A stretch of DNA of 8,003 nt from ZC4RG30 sp039932715 (GTDB taxonomy: Bacteria > Pseudomonadota > Gammaproteobacteria > Steroidobacterales > Steroidobacteraceae). Below, piece by piece: positions 1 through 6,594 of the stretch. Made by a program: the position numbers and the translations under genes. Each line of letters starts with the position of its first letter. Within the stretch, counting starts at the first letter, position 1. The notes below the pieces were generated by a model. That model searched no databases, was not told where the DNA came from, and was given only the letters and a program-made list of their open reading frames with translations. The stretch is from the NCBI GenBank assembly GCA_039932715.1, contig JBDTPN010000059.1:1-8003 (forward strand), in the 5' to 3' direction.

Positions 1-1074
1 CGCACCGAGATCTCGCTGGATCACCTCAACCTGCGCACCGAAGACCTGATCGAGCCGCAGGATGTGGTGGTCACGCTGTCGCATAGCGGCTATGCCAAGG
101 CGCAACCAGTGTCCGACTACCAGGCGCAGCGGCGCGGTGGTCGCGGCAAGAGCGCCACGGCGATGAAGGAAGAAGACTTCATCGAAACGCTGTTCGTCGC
201 ACACACGCACGACACCCTGCTGTGCTTCTCAAGCCGCGGTCGGCTCTATTGGCTGCGCGTTTTCGAATTGCCGCAGGCCGGGCGCGCGGCGCGCGGCAAG
301 CCCATGGTCAACCTGCTGCCGCTGGCGGAAGGCGAAAAGATCAATGCCGTGCTGCCCATCAAGCAGTTTGACGAAGGGCACTTCGTCTTCATGGCTACGC
401 GCAACGGCACGGTCAAGAAAACCCCGCTATCTGCGTTTTCGCGGCCGCGCGCCAGCGGCATCATTGCCGTGGACCTGCGCGACGACGACCAGCTAGTCGA
501 GGTTGAAGTCACCGATGGCAGCCGCGAAGTGATGCTGTTCACCAGTGGCGGCAAGGCCATCCGTTTCAGCGAAGACGAAGTGCGTCCCATGGGGCGCGAT
601 TCGACCGGCGTACGCGGCGTCAAGCTGGGTACGGGGCAAACCGTGATCGCTTTGATTGTGGTGCGCGATGGCCTGGTGCTCACCGCATCGGCTAATGGTT
701 ACGGCAAGCTGACGCCACTCGAGGACTATCCAGTGCATGGTCGCGGCGGGCAGGGCGTCATTGCGCTGCAGACTACCGAGCGCAATGGCGAGACGGTGGC
801 AGCTTTGCAGGTGACGCCGGAACACGAGCTGATGCTGATTAGTTCCGACGGCACGCTGGTGCGCACCCCGGTGGCAGATGTCTCCGTTGTGGGACGCAAC
901 ACGCAGGGCGTGCGCCTGATCCGGCTCACCGACGGCGAACGGTTGACGGGAGTGGAGCGCGTGGAGATCCTGGCCGAGGAGCTAGGCGCAGAGGGTGCTT
1001 CAGGCATGACCGACACTGCAGGCATGACAGATCCTGCGAAACCGGGCGCGGACGACGTACCCGTTACCGACTAG
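1..1074 (+). CDS. gyrA: DNA gyrase subunit A, C-terminal part (5' end outside window)
   Basis: Partial gene. Frame 1 is open from the first base to the TAG at 1072-1074, giving 357 residues. These match roughly residue 518 to the end of E. coli GyrA, judged from the position of the GyrA box. Gyrase A2B2 introduces negative supercoils, and this part is the beta-pinwheel that wraps DNA. The GyrA box QRRGGRG is encoded at 127-147 (E. coli has QRRGGKG). Later blade motifs are visible: FSSRGRLYWL, ARGKPMVNLLPL, FMATRNGTVKKT, STGVRGVKLG, GRGGQGVIAL and VGRNTQGVRLIRL. The length from the box to the stop agrees with E. coli. The tail after VERVEIL is less acidic than in E. coli and contains a six-residue tandem duplication. 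The catalytic tyrosine domain lies upstream of the window. The stop codon overlaps the serC start by one base, which is a tight link for a gyrase gene. The identification is secure. Confidence 0.98.
   Translation, partial: RTEISLDHLNLRTEDLIEPQDVVVTLSHSGYAKAQPVSDYQAQRRGGRGKSATAMKEEDFIETLFVAHTHDTLLCFSSRGRLYWLRVFELPQAGRAARGKPMVNLLPLAEGEKINAVLPIKQFDEGHFVFMATRNGTVKKTPLSAFSRPRASGIIAVDLRDDDQLVEVEVTDGSREVMLFTSGGKAIRFSEDEVRPMGRDSTGVRGVKLGTGQTVIALIVVRDGLVLTASANGYGKLTPLEDYPVHGRGGQGVIALQTTERNGETVAALQVTPEHELMLISSDGTLVRTPVADVSVVGRNTQGVRLIRLTDGERLTGVERVEILAEELGAEGASGMTDTAGMTDPAKPGADDVPVTD
1001..1036 (+). repeat. 18-bp imperfect tandem duplication in the gyrA tail
   Basis: Two adjacent 18-bp units, 1001-1018 and 1019-1036, share 15 of 18 positions, including the first ten (CAGGCATGAC). 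In frame they encode GMTDTA followed by GMTDPA within the non-conserved tail beyond the last GyrA blade. The unit is a multiple of three, so the frame is kept. It is probably a small slippage duplication in a poorly constrained tail, and no function is evident. Confidence 0.6.
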
Positions 1075-2153
1075 TGCGCGTCCATAATTTTTCTGCCGGC
1101 CCGGCCGCACTTCCCCTTGAGGTGCTGCACCGCATCCAGTCTGAACTGCTCGACTGGCAGGGCAGCGGCATGTCGGTGATGGAAATCAGCCACCGCAGCA
1201 AGGCTTTCATTCGCGTGGCTGAGCAGGCCGAACAGGATCTGCGCGAACTGCTGGCAGTTCCGGCCAACTACAAGGTGCTGTTCCTGCAGGGCGGGGCCAG
1301 CGGGCAGTTTGCCGCCATTCCAATGAACCTGGCACCCGCCGACGCGACGGTTGACTACGTCAACACGGGCAATTGGTCCAAGCGCGCCATTGTCGAGGCG
1401 CAGCGCTATTGCGCGCGCGTCAATGTGATAGCTGATGCCAAGGACACTGGATACAACAACGTGCCCGCCGAGTCGGCGTGGCAGCGCAGTGGCAATGCCA
1501 GTTACCTGCACTACACGCCCAACGAAACCATTGGCGGCGTGACCTTTCCATTCATCCCGAACACGAATGTTGCGCTGGTGGCTGACTTCTCGTCGTCGAT
1601 CTTGTCGGCGCCGCTGGATGTGTCGCGCTTCGGCGTGATCTATGCCGGCGCACAGAAAAATATCGGTCCCTCGGGCCTGTGTGTGGTCATCGTGCGCGAC
1701 GACCTGCTCGACCGTGCGCGTGACGTGACACCTGCGATTTGGAACTGGCGCCAGATGGCTGCGGATGGTTCGATGTCCAACACGCCGCCCACTTTCAGCT
1801 GGTACGTGGCGGGCCTGGTGTTCCAGTGGCTCAAGGCGCAGGGCGGCCTGGCCAGCATGGGCGAGCGCAATCGTCGCAAGGCCGAAGCGCTTTACGCTGT
1901 GATCGATGGCAGTGGCTTCTATCGCAATCCAGTGGCCCGCGAAGATCGATCCATCATGAATGTGCCGTTCACATTGGCAAAGCCGGACCTCGACAAATTG
2001 TTCCTGGGGGATGCCAAGGAAGCGGGGTTGACCAACCTCGAGGGCCACAGGTCGGTGGGCGGCATGCGGGCCAGTATCTACAACGCGGTGACCCCCGATG
2101 GGGTTGCGGCGCTGGTCACCTTCATGCAGGAGTTCGAACGTCGCCATGGCTGA
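1074..2153 (+). CDS. serC: Phosphoserine aminotransferase (PLP-dependent)
   Basis: 359 residues, close to the family's usual 360. SerC transaminates 3-phosphohydroxypyruvate with glutamate to O-phosphoserine. In many proteobacteria it also acts on 3-hydroxy-4-phosphohydroxybutyrate in pyridoxal phosphate synthesis, where it is called PdxF. It is cytoplasmic. The N-terminus reads VHNFSAGPAALP, the family's opening motif. The cofactor-phosphate loop GGASGQFAA starts at residue 73. The Schiff-base lysine is K195 in AQKNIGPSG. The C-terminal GHRSVGGMRASIYNA (from residue 324) supplies the substrate-binding His/Arg. The start is GTG at 1074, sharing its G with the gyrA TAG stop. No Shine-Dalgarno is obvious, so translation probably depends on ribosomes finishing gyrA. 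The 3' end overlaps serA by 8 nt. The pairing with serA puts two consecutive serine-pathway steps side by side. Identification is secure; the GTG start is well supported by alignment to the family N-terminus. Confidence 0.97.
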   Translation: MRVHNFSAGPAALPLEVLHRIQSELLDWQGSGMSVMEISHRSKAFIRVAEQAEQDLRELLAVPANYKVLFLQGGASGQFAAIPMNLAPADATVDYVNTGNWSKRAIVEAQRYCARVNVIADAKDTGYNNVPAESAWQRSGNASYLHYTPNETIGGVTFPFIPNTNVALVADFSSSILSAPLDVSRFGVIYAGAQKNIGPSGLCVVIVRDDLLDRARDVTPAIWNWRQMAADGSMSNTPPTFSWYVAGLVFQWLKAQGGLASMGERNRRKAEALYAVIDGSGFYRNPVAREDRSIMNVPFTLAKPDLDKLFLGDAKEAGLTNLEGHRSVGGMRASIYNAVTPDGVAALVTFMQEFERRHG

Positions 2154-3321
2154 AGCCTTCCGGATACTCACCCTCAACAACGTCAGTGCCAAGGGCCTCG
2201 AGCGACTGCCGCGCGAGAAATATGAAGTGGCATCCGACATCGGGCGTCCCGATGCCGTGCTGCTGCGCTCGGCCGACATGCACAAGTTCCAGCTGCCCGA
2301 ATCGGTGCTGGCCGTTGCGCGGGCCGGTGCCGGCACCAACAACATCCCCGTGGCGGCAATGTCGGCACGCGGCATTCCGGTGTTCAACACCCCTGGTGCC
2401 AACGCCAATGCGGTCAAGGAACTGGTGATCGGCAGCCTGTTCCTGGCGGCACGCAACATGGGTCCGGCATGGCAGTTTGCGCGCGGTCTGACCGGCGACG
2501 ACGCGACCATCGATGCGGCGGTGGAGAAGGGCAAGAAGAATTTCGTGGGCTTCGAGCTGCCCGGCCGCACGCTGGGCGTCATCGGCCTGGGCGCAATAGG
2601 GGTGGCCGTGGCCAACAGCGCGCATGGCCTGGGCATGCAGGTGCTGGGACATGATCCGCAGATCACCGTGCAGCGCGCGTGGGAGTTGTCTTCCAATGTG
2701 CAGCAGGCGTTGTCACTGGATGACCTGTTTGCGCGCAGCGATATGGTGACCGTGCACGTCCCGCAGAACGATGCCACCCGTGGCCTGGTCAACGCAGCGC
2801 GCCTGGGCCTGATGCGCAAGGGCGGGGTGGTGCTCAATTTCGCCCGCGGCGGCATCGTCGATGTGCCGGCCGTGCTGGCCGCACTGGACAGCGGCCAGCT
2901 GCATGCCTACATCTGTGATTTTCCCACCAATGCGCTCAAGGATCATCCGCGCGTGGTTACCTTGCCGCACCTGGGTGCCTCCACCAGCGAAGCGGAAGAA
3001 AACTGCGCGGTCATGGCAGCGGAGCAGCTGCGTGATTTCCTCGAGAACGGCAACATCCGCAATTCGGTCAACTATCCCGAGGCGTTCATGCCGCGCGGTG
3101 CGGGCACCACGCGCATGCTGGTTGCCAACAGCAATGTGCCCAACATGGTGGGGCAGATCTCCACCTGTCTGGCAGCGGCCGGCGTCAACATCGCGGATCT
3201 GCTCAACAAGTCCCGCGGCGAATTCGCGTACACGCTGATCGATGCGGACGGCGGCATTGATGCCGCGACGCTGGGGCAAATTCGAGCCATTCACGGCGTG
3301 TTGTCCGCGCGACTCGTGTGA
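2146..3321 (+). CDS. serA: D-3-phosphoglycerate dehydrogenase, short form with C-terminal ACT domain
   Basis: 391 residues. The predicted reaction is oxidation of 3-phosphoglycerate to 3-phosphohydroxypyruvate with NAD, the substrate for the adjacent serC. The dinucleotide fold carries GLGAIG (G147-G152) and an acidic residue, D170, at the end of the next strand. Arg234 (NFARGGIVD) and His275 (PHLGAST) match catalytic R240 and H292 of E. coli SerA. The position of catalytic E269 (DVFPTEP in E. coli) reads DFPTN, so Asn262 stands there and the segment is one residue shorter. From memory, the DFPN-type motif and the opening ILTLNNVSAKGLERLP belong to a short SerA clade common in Firmicutes. Residues about 323-391 form an ACT domain, suggesting amino-acid feedback. 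The ATG at 2146 lies inside the serC 3' end, with AGGAG at 2128-2132, somewhat far upstream (13-nt spacer). An in-frame extension to 2098 adds only read-through of serC in another frame. Dehydrogenase membership is certain; exact substrate is likely but inferred. Confidence 0.9.
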   Translation: MAEAFRILTLNNVSAKGLERLPREKYEVASDIGRPDAVLLRSADMHKFQLPESVLAVARAGAGTNNIPVAAMSARGIPVFNTPGANANAVKELVIGSLFLAARNMGPAWQFARGLTGDDATIDAAVEKGKKNFVGFELPGRTLGVIGLGAIGVAVANSAHGLGMQVLGHDPQITVQRAWELSSNVQQALSLDDLFARSDMVTVHVPQNDATRGLVNAARLGLMRKGGVVLNFARGGIVDVPAVLAALDSGQLHAYICDFPTNALKDHPRVVTLPHLGASTSEAEENCAVMAAEQLRDFLENGNIRNSVNYPEAFMPRGAGTTRMLVANSNVPNMVGQISTCLAAAGVNIADLLNKSRGEFAYTLIDADGGIDAATLGQIRAIHGVLSARLV

Positions 3322-3322
3322 C

Positions 3323-4162
3323 ATGTCGGGGCTAGAAAAACCGCTGGCAGTTGCCTTCCTCGGTCCAGCGGGAACGTACACCCAGGCTGCCGTGTTCAAG
3401 CACTTCGGTCACGCCGTGCATGCCCTGCCATTGGCGTCCATAGATGAAGTGTTCCACCAGGTGCAGGCGACGACGGCTGATTTCGGCGTGGTTCCGGTGG
3501 AGAACTCATCCGAGGGCACGGTCAACAATACGCTCGACCGCTTCATGACCACTGAGGTGATGATCTGCGGTGAGATCGAACTCAAGGTCGAGCACAGCCT
3601 GGTGGGCCGCATGGCCGACCTGGGGCAGGTGCAACGCGTCTGCGCGCATGCCCAGGCGCTGGGTCAGTGCCGGGGCTGGCTCGAGAAAAACCTCAATGGC
3701 ATTGAATTTGTTGCCGTCAGCAGCAATGGCGAGGGTGCGCGCCGCGCACGCGACGAGCTCGGCACGGCGGCCATCGCCAGTGAAGTGGCTGCGGAAATCT
3801 ATGAATTGAAGGTACTGGTGCCGCGCATCGAGGACCACGAGGACAACACCACGCGCTTCCTGGTACTGGGCACCAGCGCCTTGCCTGCCAGTGGCGCGGA
3901 CAAGACCACGTTGCTGTTGTCGGCAAACGCGACTGCAGAATCCGGCGCCCTGTTCAGATTGCTCGAGCCGCTGGCGCGTCACAAGGTCAGCATGTCACGC
4001 ATCGAGTCGCGACCCTCACGGCGTAAAAAATGGGATTACGTGTTCTTTATTGATCTCGACGGTCATGTCACGGATACGTCGGTGGCCGCGGCGCTCGAGG
4101 AACTGCAGCAGCGCGCATCCCTGTTCAGGGTGCTGGGGTCCTATCCCAAGGCGACGCAGTGA
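3323..4162 (+). CDS. pheA: Prephenate dehydratase, monofunctional, with ACT domain (no chorismate mutase module)
   Basis: 279 residues. The enzyme converts prephenate to phenylpyruvate, the committed step to phenylalanine. The protein begins almost at once with the dehydratase domain (VAFLGPAGTYTQAA). The essential Thr-Arg-Phe motif is T177-R178-F179 (DNTTRFLVL). A C-terminal ACT domain carries the phenylalanine-binding pair GALF (208-211) and ESRP (228-231), so feedback inhibition by phenylalanine is expected. Pseudomonad and enteric P-proteins are about 360 residues or more, with an N-terminal AroQ chorismate mutase. Here that module is absent: the ATG at 3323 follows the serA stop by one base, and the in-frame open stretch upstream adds only 27 unrelated residues. 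The end LGSYPKATQ resembles pseudomonad P-proteins, so I infer loss of the mutase part from such an ancestor. No good ribosome site is visible; coupling to serA is likely. The 3' end overlaps hisC by 4 nt. Confidence 0.96.
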   Translation: MSGLEKPLAVAFLGPAGTYTQAAVFKHFGHAVHALPLASIDEVFHQVQATTADFGVVPVENSSEGTVNNTLDRFMTTEVMICGEIELKVEHSLVGRMADLGQVQRVCAHAQALGQCRGWLEKNLNGIEFVAVSSNGEGARRARDELGTAAIASEVAAEIYELKVLVPRIEDHEDNTTRFLVLGTSALPASGADKTTLLLSANATAESGALFRLLEPLARHKVSMSRIESRPSRRKKWDYVFFIDLDGHVTDTSVAAALEELQQRASLFRVLGSYPKATQ

Positions 4163-5274
4163 CTGCGATCGGCACTGCAGCGGTGCGTGGCCTGGCGCCC
4201 TATGTCATCGGCAAGCCCATCAGCGAATTGGCGCGTGAGCTGGGCTTGCGCGAAGAAGAAATCATCAAGCTGGCATCCAATGAGAATCCGCTGGGTCCAA
4301 GCCCCCTGGCATTGCAGGCCATGCAGCGCGCGCTGGCCGATGTGTGGCTCTATCCTGACGGCAACGGGCATGACCTCAGGCAGGCGCTGGCGCAGCGTCA
4401 CGGCGTTGCCATGTCCCAGGTGACCCTGGGCAATGGATCCAACGACCTGATCGTGTTGTTGGCAGAAGCGTTTCTGACTCCACAGGTCAATGCTGTTTAT
4501 AGCCAGTATGCATTTGCGATTTATGGGCTGGTTGTGCAGGCCACTGGCGCGCAGGCGCGGGTGGTTCCAGCTCATGGCGCCAGGCATGCCATGCAGTTCG
4601 GGCATGACCTGGACGCGGTGCTCACTCATATCGACGCGGATACGCGGCTGGTGTACATCGCCAATCCCAATAATCCCACCGGCACCTGGAATACGCCTGC
4701 GCAGGTAGCCTCGTTCCTGGCGCGCGTTCCGTCCACTGCAGTGGTGGTGCTGGACGAGGCCTATTTCGAATACTCGCGCCGCGTCGATTGCCCTGATGGC
4801 ATGGGTCTGTGCGCGGAATATGCCAACCTCGTGGTGCTACGCACGTTTTCAAAGGCGCATGCGCTGGCTGGCGTGCGGGTGGGATATGCGATCTCGCATC
4901 CCGACGTGGCCGACGTGCTCAATCGTGTTCGCCAACCCTTCAATGTCAGCATTCCGGCCATGGCCGGTGCGCAGGCCAGCATTGTGGATGCAGGCCAGGT
5001 GCGGCGCGCCGTGCAGCTGGTGGCGGATGGCGAAGCGCAACTGCGTGCCGCGCTTCCCGCGCTGGGCGTGAAGTTGTATCCGACGGCGGGCAACTTCGTG
5101 CTGGCGGATGTGGGCGACAACGGACATGTAGTCTACGAAGCGCTGCTGCGCCACGGGGTGATCGTGCGACCCATGGGCGGTTATGGATTGCCGCGCTGCT
5201 TGCGCATCACCTTCGGCACTTCTGCGCAAAACGAAAAGCTGATCGCGGCACTCGCGACGGTGATGAAGGCTTAG
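4159..5274 (+). CDS. hisC: Histidinol-phosphate / aromatic aminotransferase (fold-type I PLP enzyme)
   Basis: 371 residues, usual for HisC. The family transaminates imidazole-acetol phosphate with glutamate to histidinol phosphate; many members also use phenylpyruvate and hydroxyphenylpyruvate. Visible motifs are LASNENPLGPSP near the N-terminus (about 38-49), NPNNPTGT (169-176), DEAYFEY with cofactor-binding D199 and Y202, and the Schiff-base lysine K232 in TFSKAHALAGVRVGY. The C-terminal LPRCLRITFGT carries the carboxylate-binding arginine. The GTG start at 4159 forms a GTGA overlap with the pheA stop, and AAGG at 4148-4151 is a plausible ribosome site 7 nt upstream. Its place between pheA and aroA matches the second HisC copy of pseudomonads, often regarded as an aromatic aminotransferase. 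The sequence alone does not separate histidine from aromatic duty. No other his genes are present here. Family assignment is secure. Confidence 0.93.
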   Translation: MTAIGTAAVRGLAPYVIGKPISELARELGLREEEIIKLASNENPLGPSPLALQAMQRALADVWLYPDGNGHDLRQALAQRHGVAMSQVTLGNGSNDLIVLLAEAFLTPQVNAVYSQYAFAIYGLVVQATGAQARVVPAHGARHAMQFGHDLDAVLTHIDADTRLVYIANPNNPTGTWNTPAQVASFLARVPSTAVVVLDEAYFEYSRRVDCPDGMGLCAEYANLVVLRTFSKAHALAGVRVGYAISHPDVADVLNRVRQPFNVSIPAMAGAQASIVDAGQVRRAVQLVADGEAQLRAALPALGVKLYPTAGNFVLADVGDNGHVVYEALLRHGVIVRPMGGYGLPRCLRITFGTSAQNEKLIAALATVMKA

Positions 5275-5282
5275 ATCCAGCC

Positions 5283-6590
5283 ATGCGCAGTTACACAGTG
5301 CTTCCAGCCAGGAGCGTCTCCGGTCGCATGCGCGTGCCGGGGGACAAGTCCATTTCACATCGCAGCCTGATGCTGGGCGGCATTGCCTCCGGACGAACCG
5401 AGGTGCGCGGCTTTCTCGACAGCGCCGATTGCCTGGCCACGCTGGCGGCATTGCAGGATATGGGCGTGCAGGTGGATCGACACGATGCAACTTCACTGAC
5501 CGTGCACGGCAAGGGCATGGCCGGACTGCGCGCGCCGGCGGGCGTGCTGGACATGGGCAATGCGGGCACGGCAATCCGCCTTTCCATGGGTCTGCTGGCG
5601 GGACAGAAGTTTGTTTCCGTACTCACCGGCGATGCCTCGCTGCAGAAGCGACCCATGGAGCGTGTGGCAGCGCCGTTGCGGCTCATGGGCGCCGACATTG
5701 CGACAACTGCAGGCAAGCCACCGGTCACACTTTCGCCGGTGCAAACACTGCGCGCAATTGACTACGTACTGCCGGTGGCCAGCGCCCAGGTCAAATCTGC
5801 CATCCTGCTTGCAGGTCTTTATGCACACGGCGTTACGCAGGTCACTGAGCCTGCGCCGACGCGCGACCACACCGAACGCATGCTGCGGGCGCTGGGTGCG
5901 CAGGTGACCACGGACGGCGCAAGGGTGCGATTGTCCGGTGGCCAGGCGCTGTATGGTGCGCACATCGATGTGCCCGGGGATTTCTCCTCTGCCGCGTTTT
6001 TTCTGGTGGCCGGTTGCATGGCCGCAGCGGATGGACTGGTCATCGAAAACGTCGGCATCAACCCCACGCGCACCGGGCTGCTGGACATACTGCGATTGAT
6101 GGGCGCGGATATCCGTCTGCATGCGCTGGACTCCAAAGGCGCCGAGCCCGTGGCCGACATCGAACTGCGTCAGTCCTCGTTGCACGGCATTCATGTGCCC
6201 GAATCGCTGGTGCCCCTGGCCATAGACGAATTTCCGGTGTTGTTCATCGCTGCAGCGGCAGCACAGGGCGACACCGTGGTGACCGGCGCCGAAGAGCTGC
6301 GCGTTAAAGAGAGTGATCGACTGGCAGTGATGGCTGCGGGTCTCACGGCCAATGGCGTGATCAATGAACTGGCGCCCGATGGCATTCGCATCCAGGGGGG
6401 CAGGCGCCTCAGTGGCGCGGAAGTGGACAGCCATGGTGACCACCGCATCGCAATGGCTTTTGCGATCGCGAGCCTCTACGCCAATGGTCCCATGGTGATT
6501 CGGGACGTGGAAAACGTCGGCACCTCCTTCCCCAGATTCGTCGCGACAGCGCGCGGCTGCGGGCTTGACGTCACCGAAACCGGGGACTGA
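5283..6590 (+). CDS. aroA: 3-phosphoshikimate 1-carboxyvinyltransferase (EPSP synthase), class II motif set
   Basis: 435 residues, full length. The enzyme joins phosphoenolpyruvate to shikimate-3-phosphate to form EPSP, the step before chorismate. K22 and R27 in PGDKSISHR align with the same numbers in E. coli. N93-A94-G95-T96 form the phosphoenolpyruvate loop, D315 (IDEFPVL) is the probable catalytic Asp, and K342-E343 with R346 lie in RVKESDRL. All four motifs used to define class II EPSP synthases are present: GDKS, SAQVK (167-171), RDHTE (194-198) and NPTR (260-263). The loop keeps Gly95 where the Agrobacterium CP4 enzyme has Ala. As I remember it, the pseudomonad TyrA-AroA fusion has a similar AroA part, but here nothing is fused. 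The ATG at 5283 follows the hisC stop by 8 nt. The nearest AAGG (5265-5268) lies rather far upstream, so initiation may be coupled. The frame is open upstream to about 4809, but that stretch is a shadow of hisC. Confidence 0.97.
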   Translation: MRSYTVLPARSVSGRMRVPGDKSISHRSLMLGGIASGRTEVRGFLDSADCLATLAALQDMGVQVDRHDATSLTVHGKGMAGLRAPAGVLDMGNAGTAIRLSMGLLAGQKFVSVLTGDASLQKRPMERVAAPLRLMGADIATTAGKPPVTLSPVQTLRAIDYVLPVASAQVKSAILLAGLYAHGVTQVTEPAPTRDHTERMLRALGAQVTTDGARVRLSGGQALYGAHIDVPGDFSSAAFFLVAGCMAAADGLVIENVGINPTRTGLLDILRLMGADIRLHALDSKGAEPVADIELRQSSLHGIHVPESLVPLAIDEFPVLFIAAAAAQGDTVVTGAEELRVKESDRLAVMAAGLTANGVINELAPDGIRIQGGRRLSGAEVDSHGDHRIAMAFAIASLYANGPMVIRDVENVGTSFPRFVATARGCGLDVTETGD

Positions 6591-6594
6591 CGCC

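Noticed and set aside
2098..2145. Earlier in-frame start for serA
   Set aside because: The extra 16 residues are serC read in another frame; the family N-terminus (RILTLNN) begins just after the ATG at 2146, which also has an AGGAG upstream.
1739..2428. 229-codon plus-strand frame across the serC/serA junction
   Set aside because: It is an alternate frame of two conserved genes, with no domain and no ribosome site.
1071..2855. 594-codon open frame on the minus strand opposite serC and serA
   Set aside because: Long antisense frames are common opposite GC-rich genes. The translation is Arg/Ala/Ser/His-rich low-complexity text with no recognisable domain, and the plus strand carries two clear enzymes here.
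3242..3322. Upstream extension of the pheA frame, considered as a remnant chorismate mutase
   Set aside because: It is only 27 residues, overlaps the serA ACT domain in another frame, and shows no AroQ residues.
4809..5282. Upstream extension of the aroA frame, considered as a TyrA domain fused to AroA as in pseudomonads
   Set aside because: The translated stretch has no NAD-binding GxGxxG or TyrA motif. It is the hisC sequence read in another frame, and the aroA ATG at 5283 aligns with the family start.
6565..6594. TTG start giving Cmk ten more residues
   Set aside because: It would overlap aroA, whereas the ATG at 6595 has GGGGA at a good distance and fits the family start.
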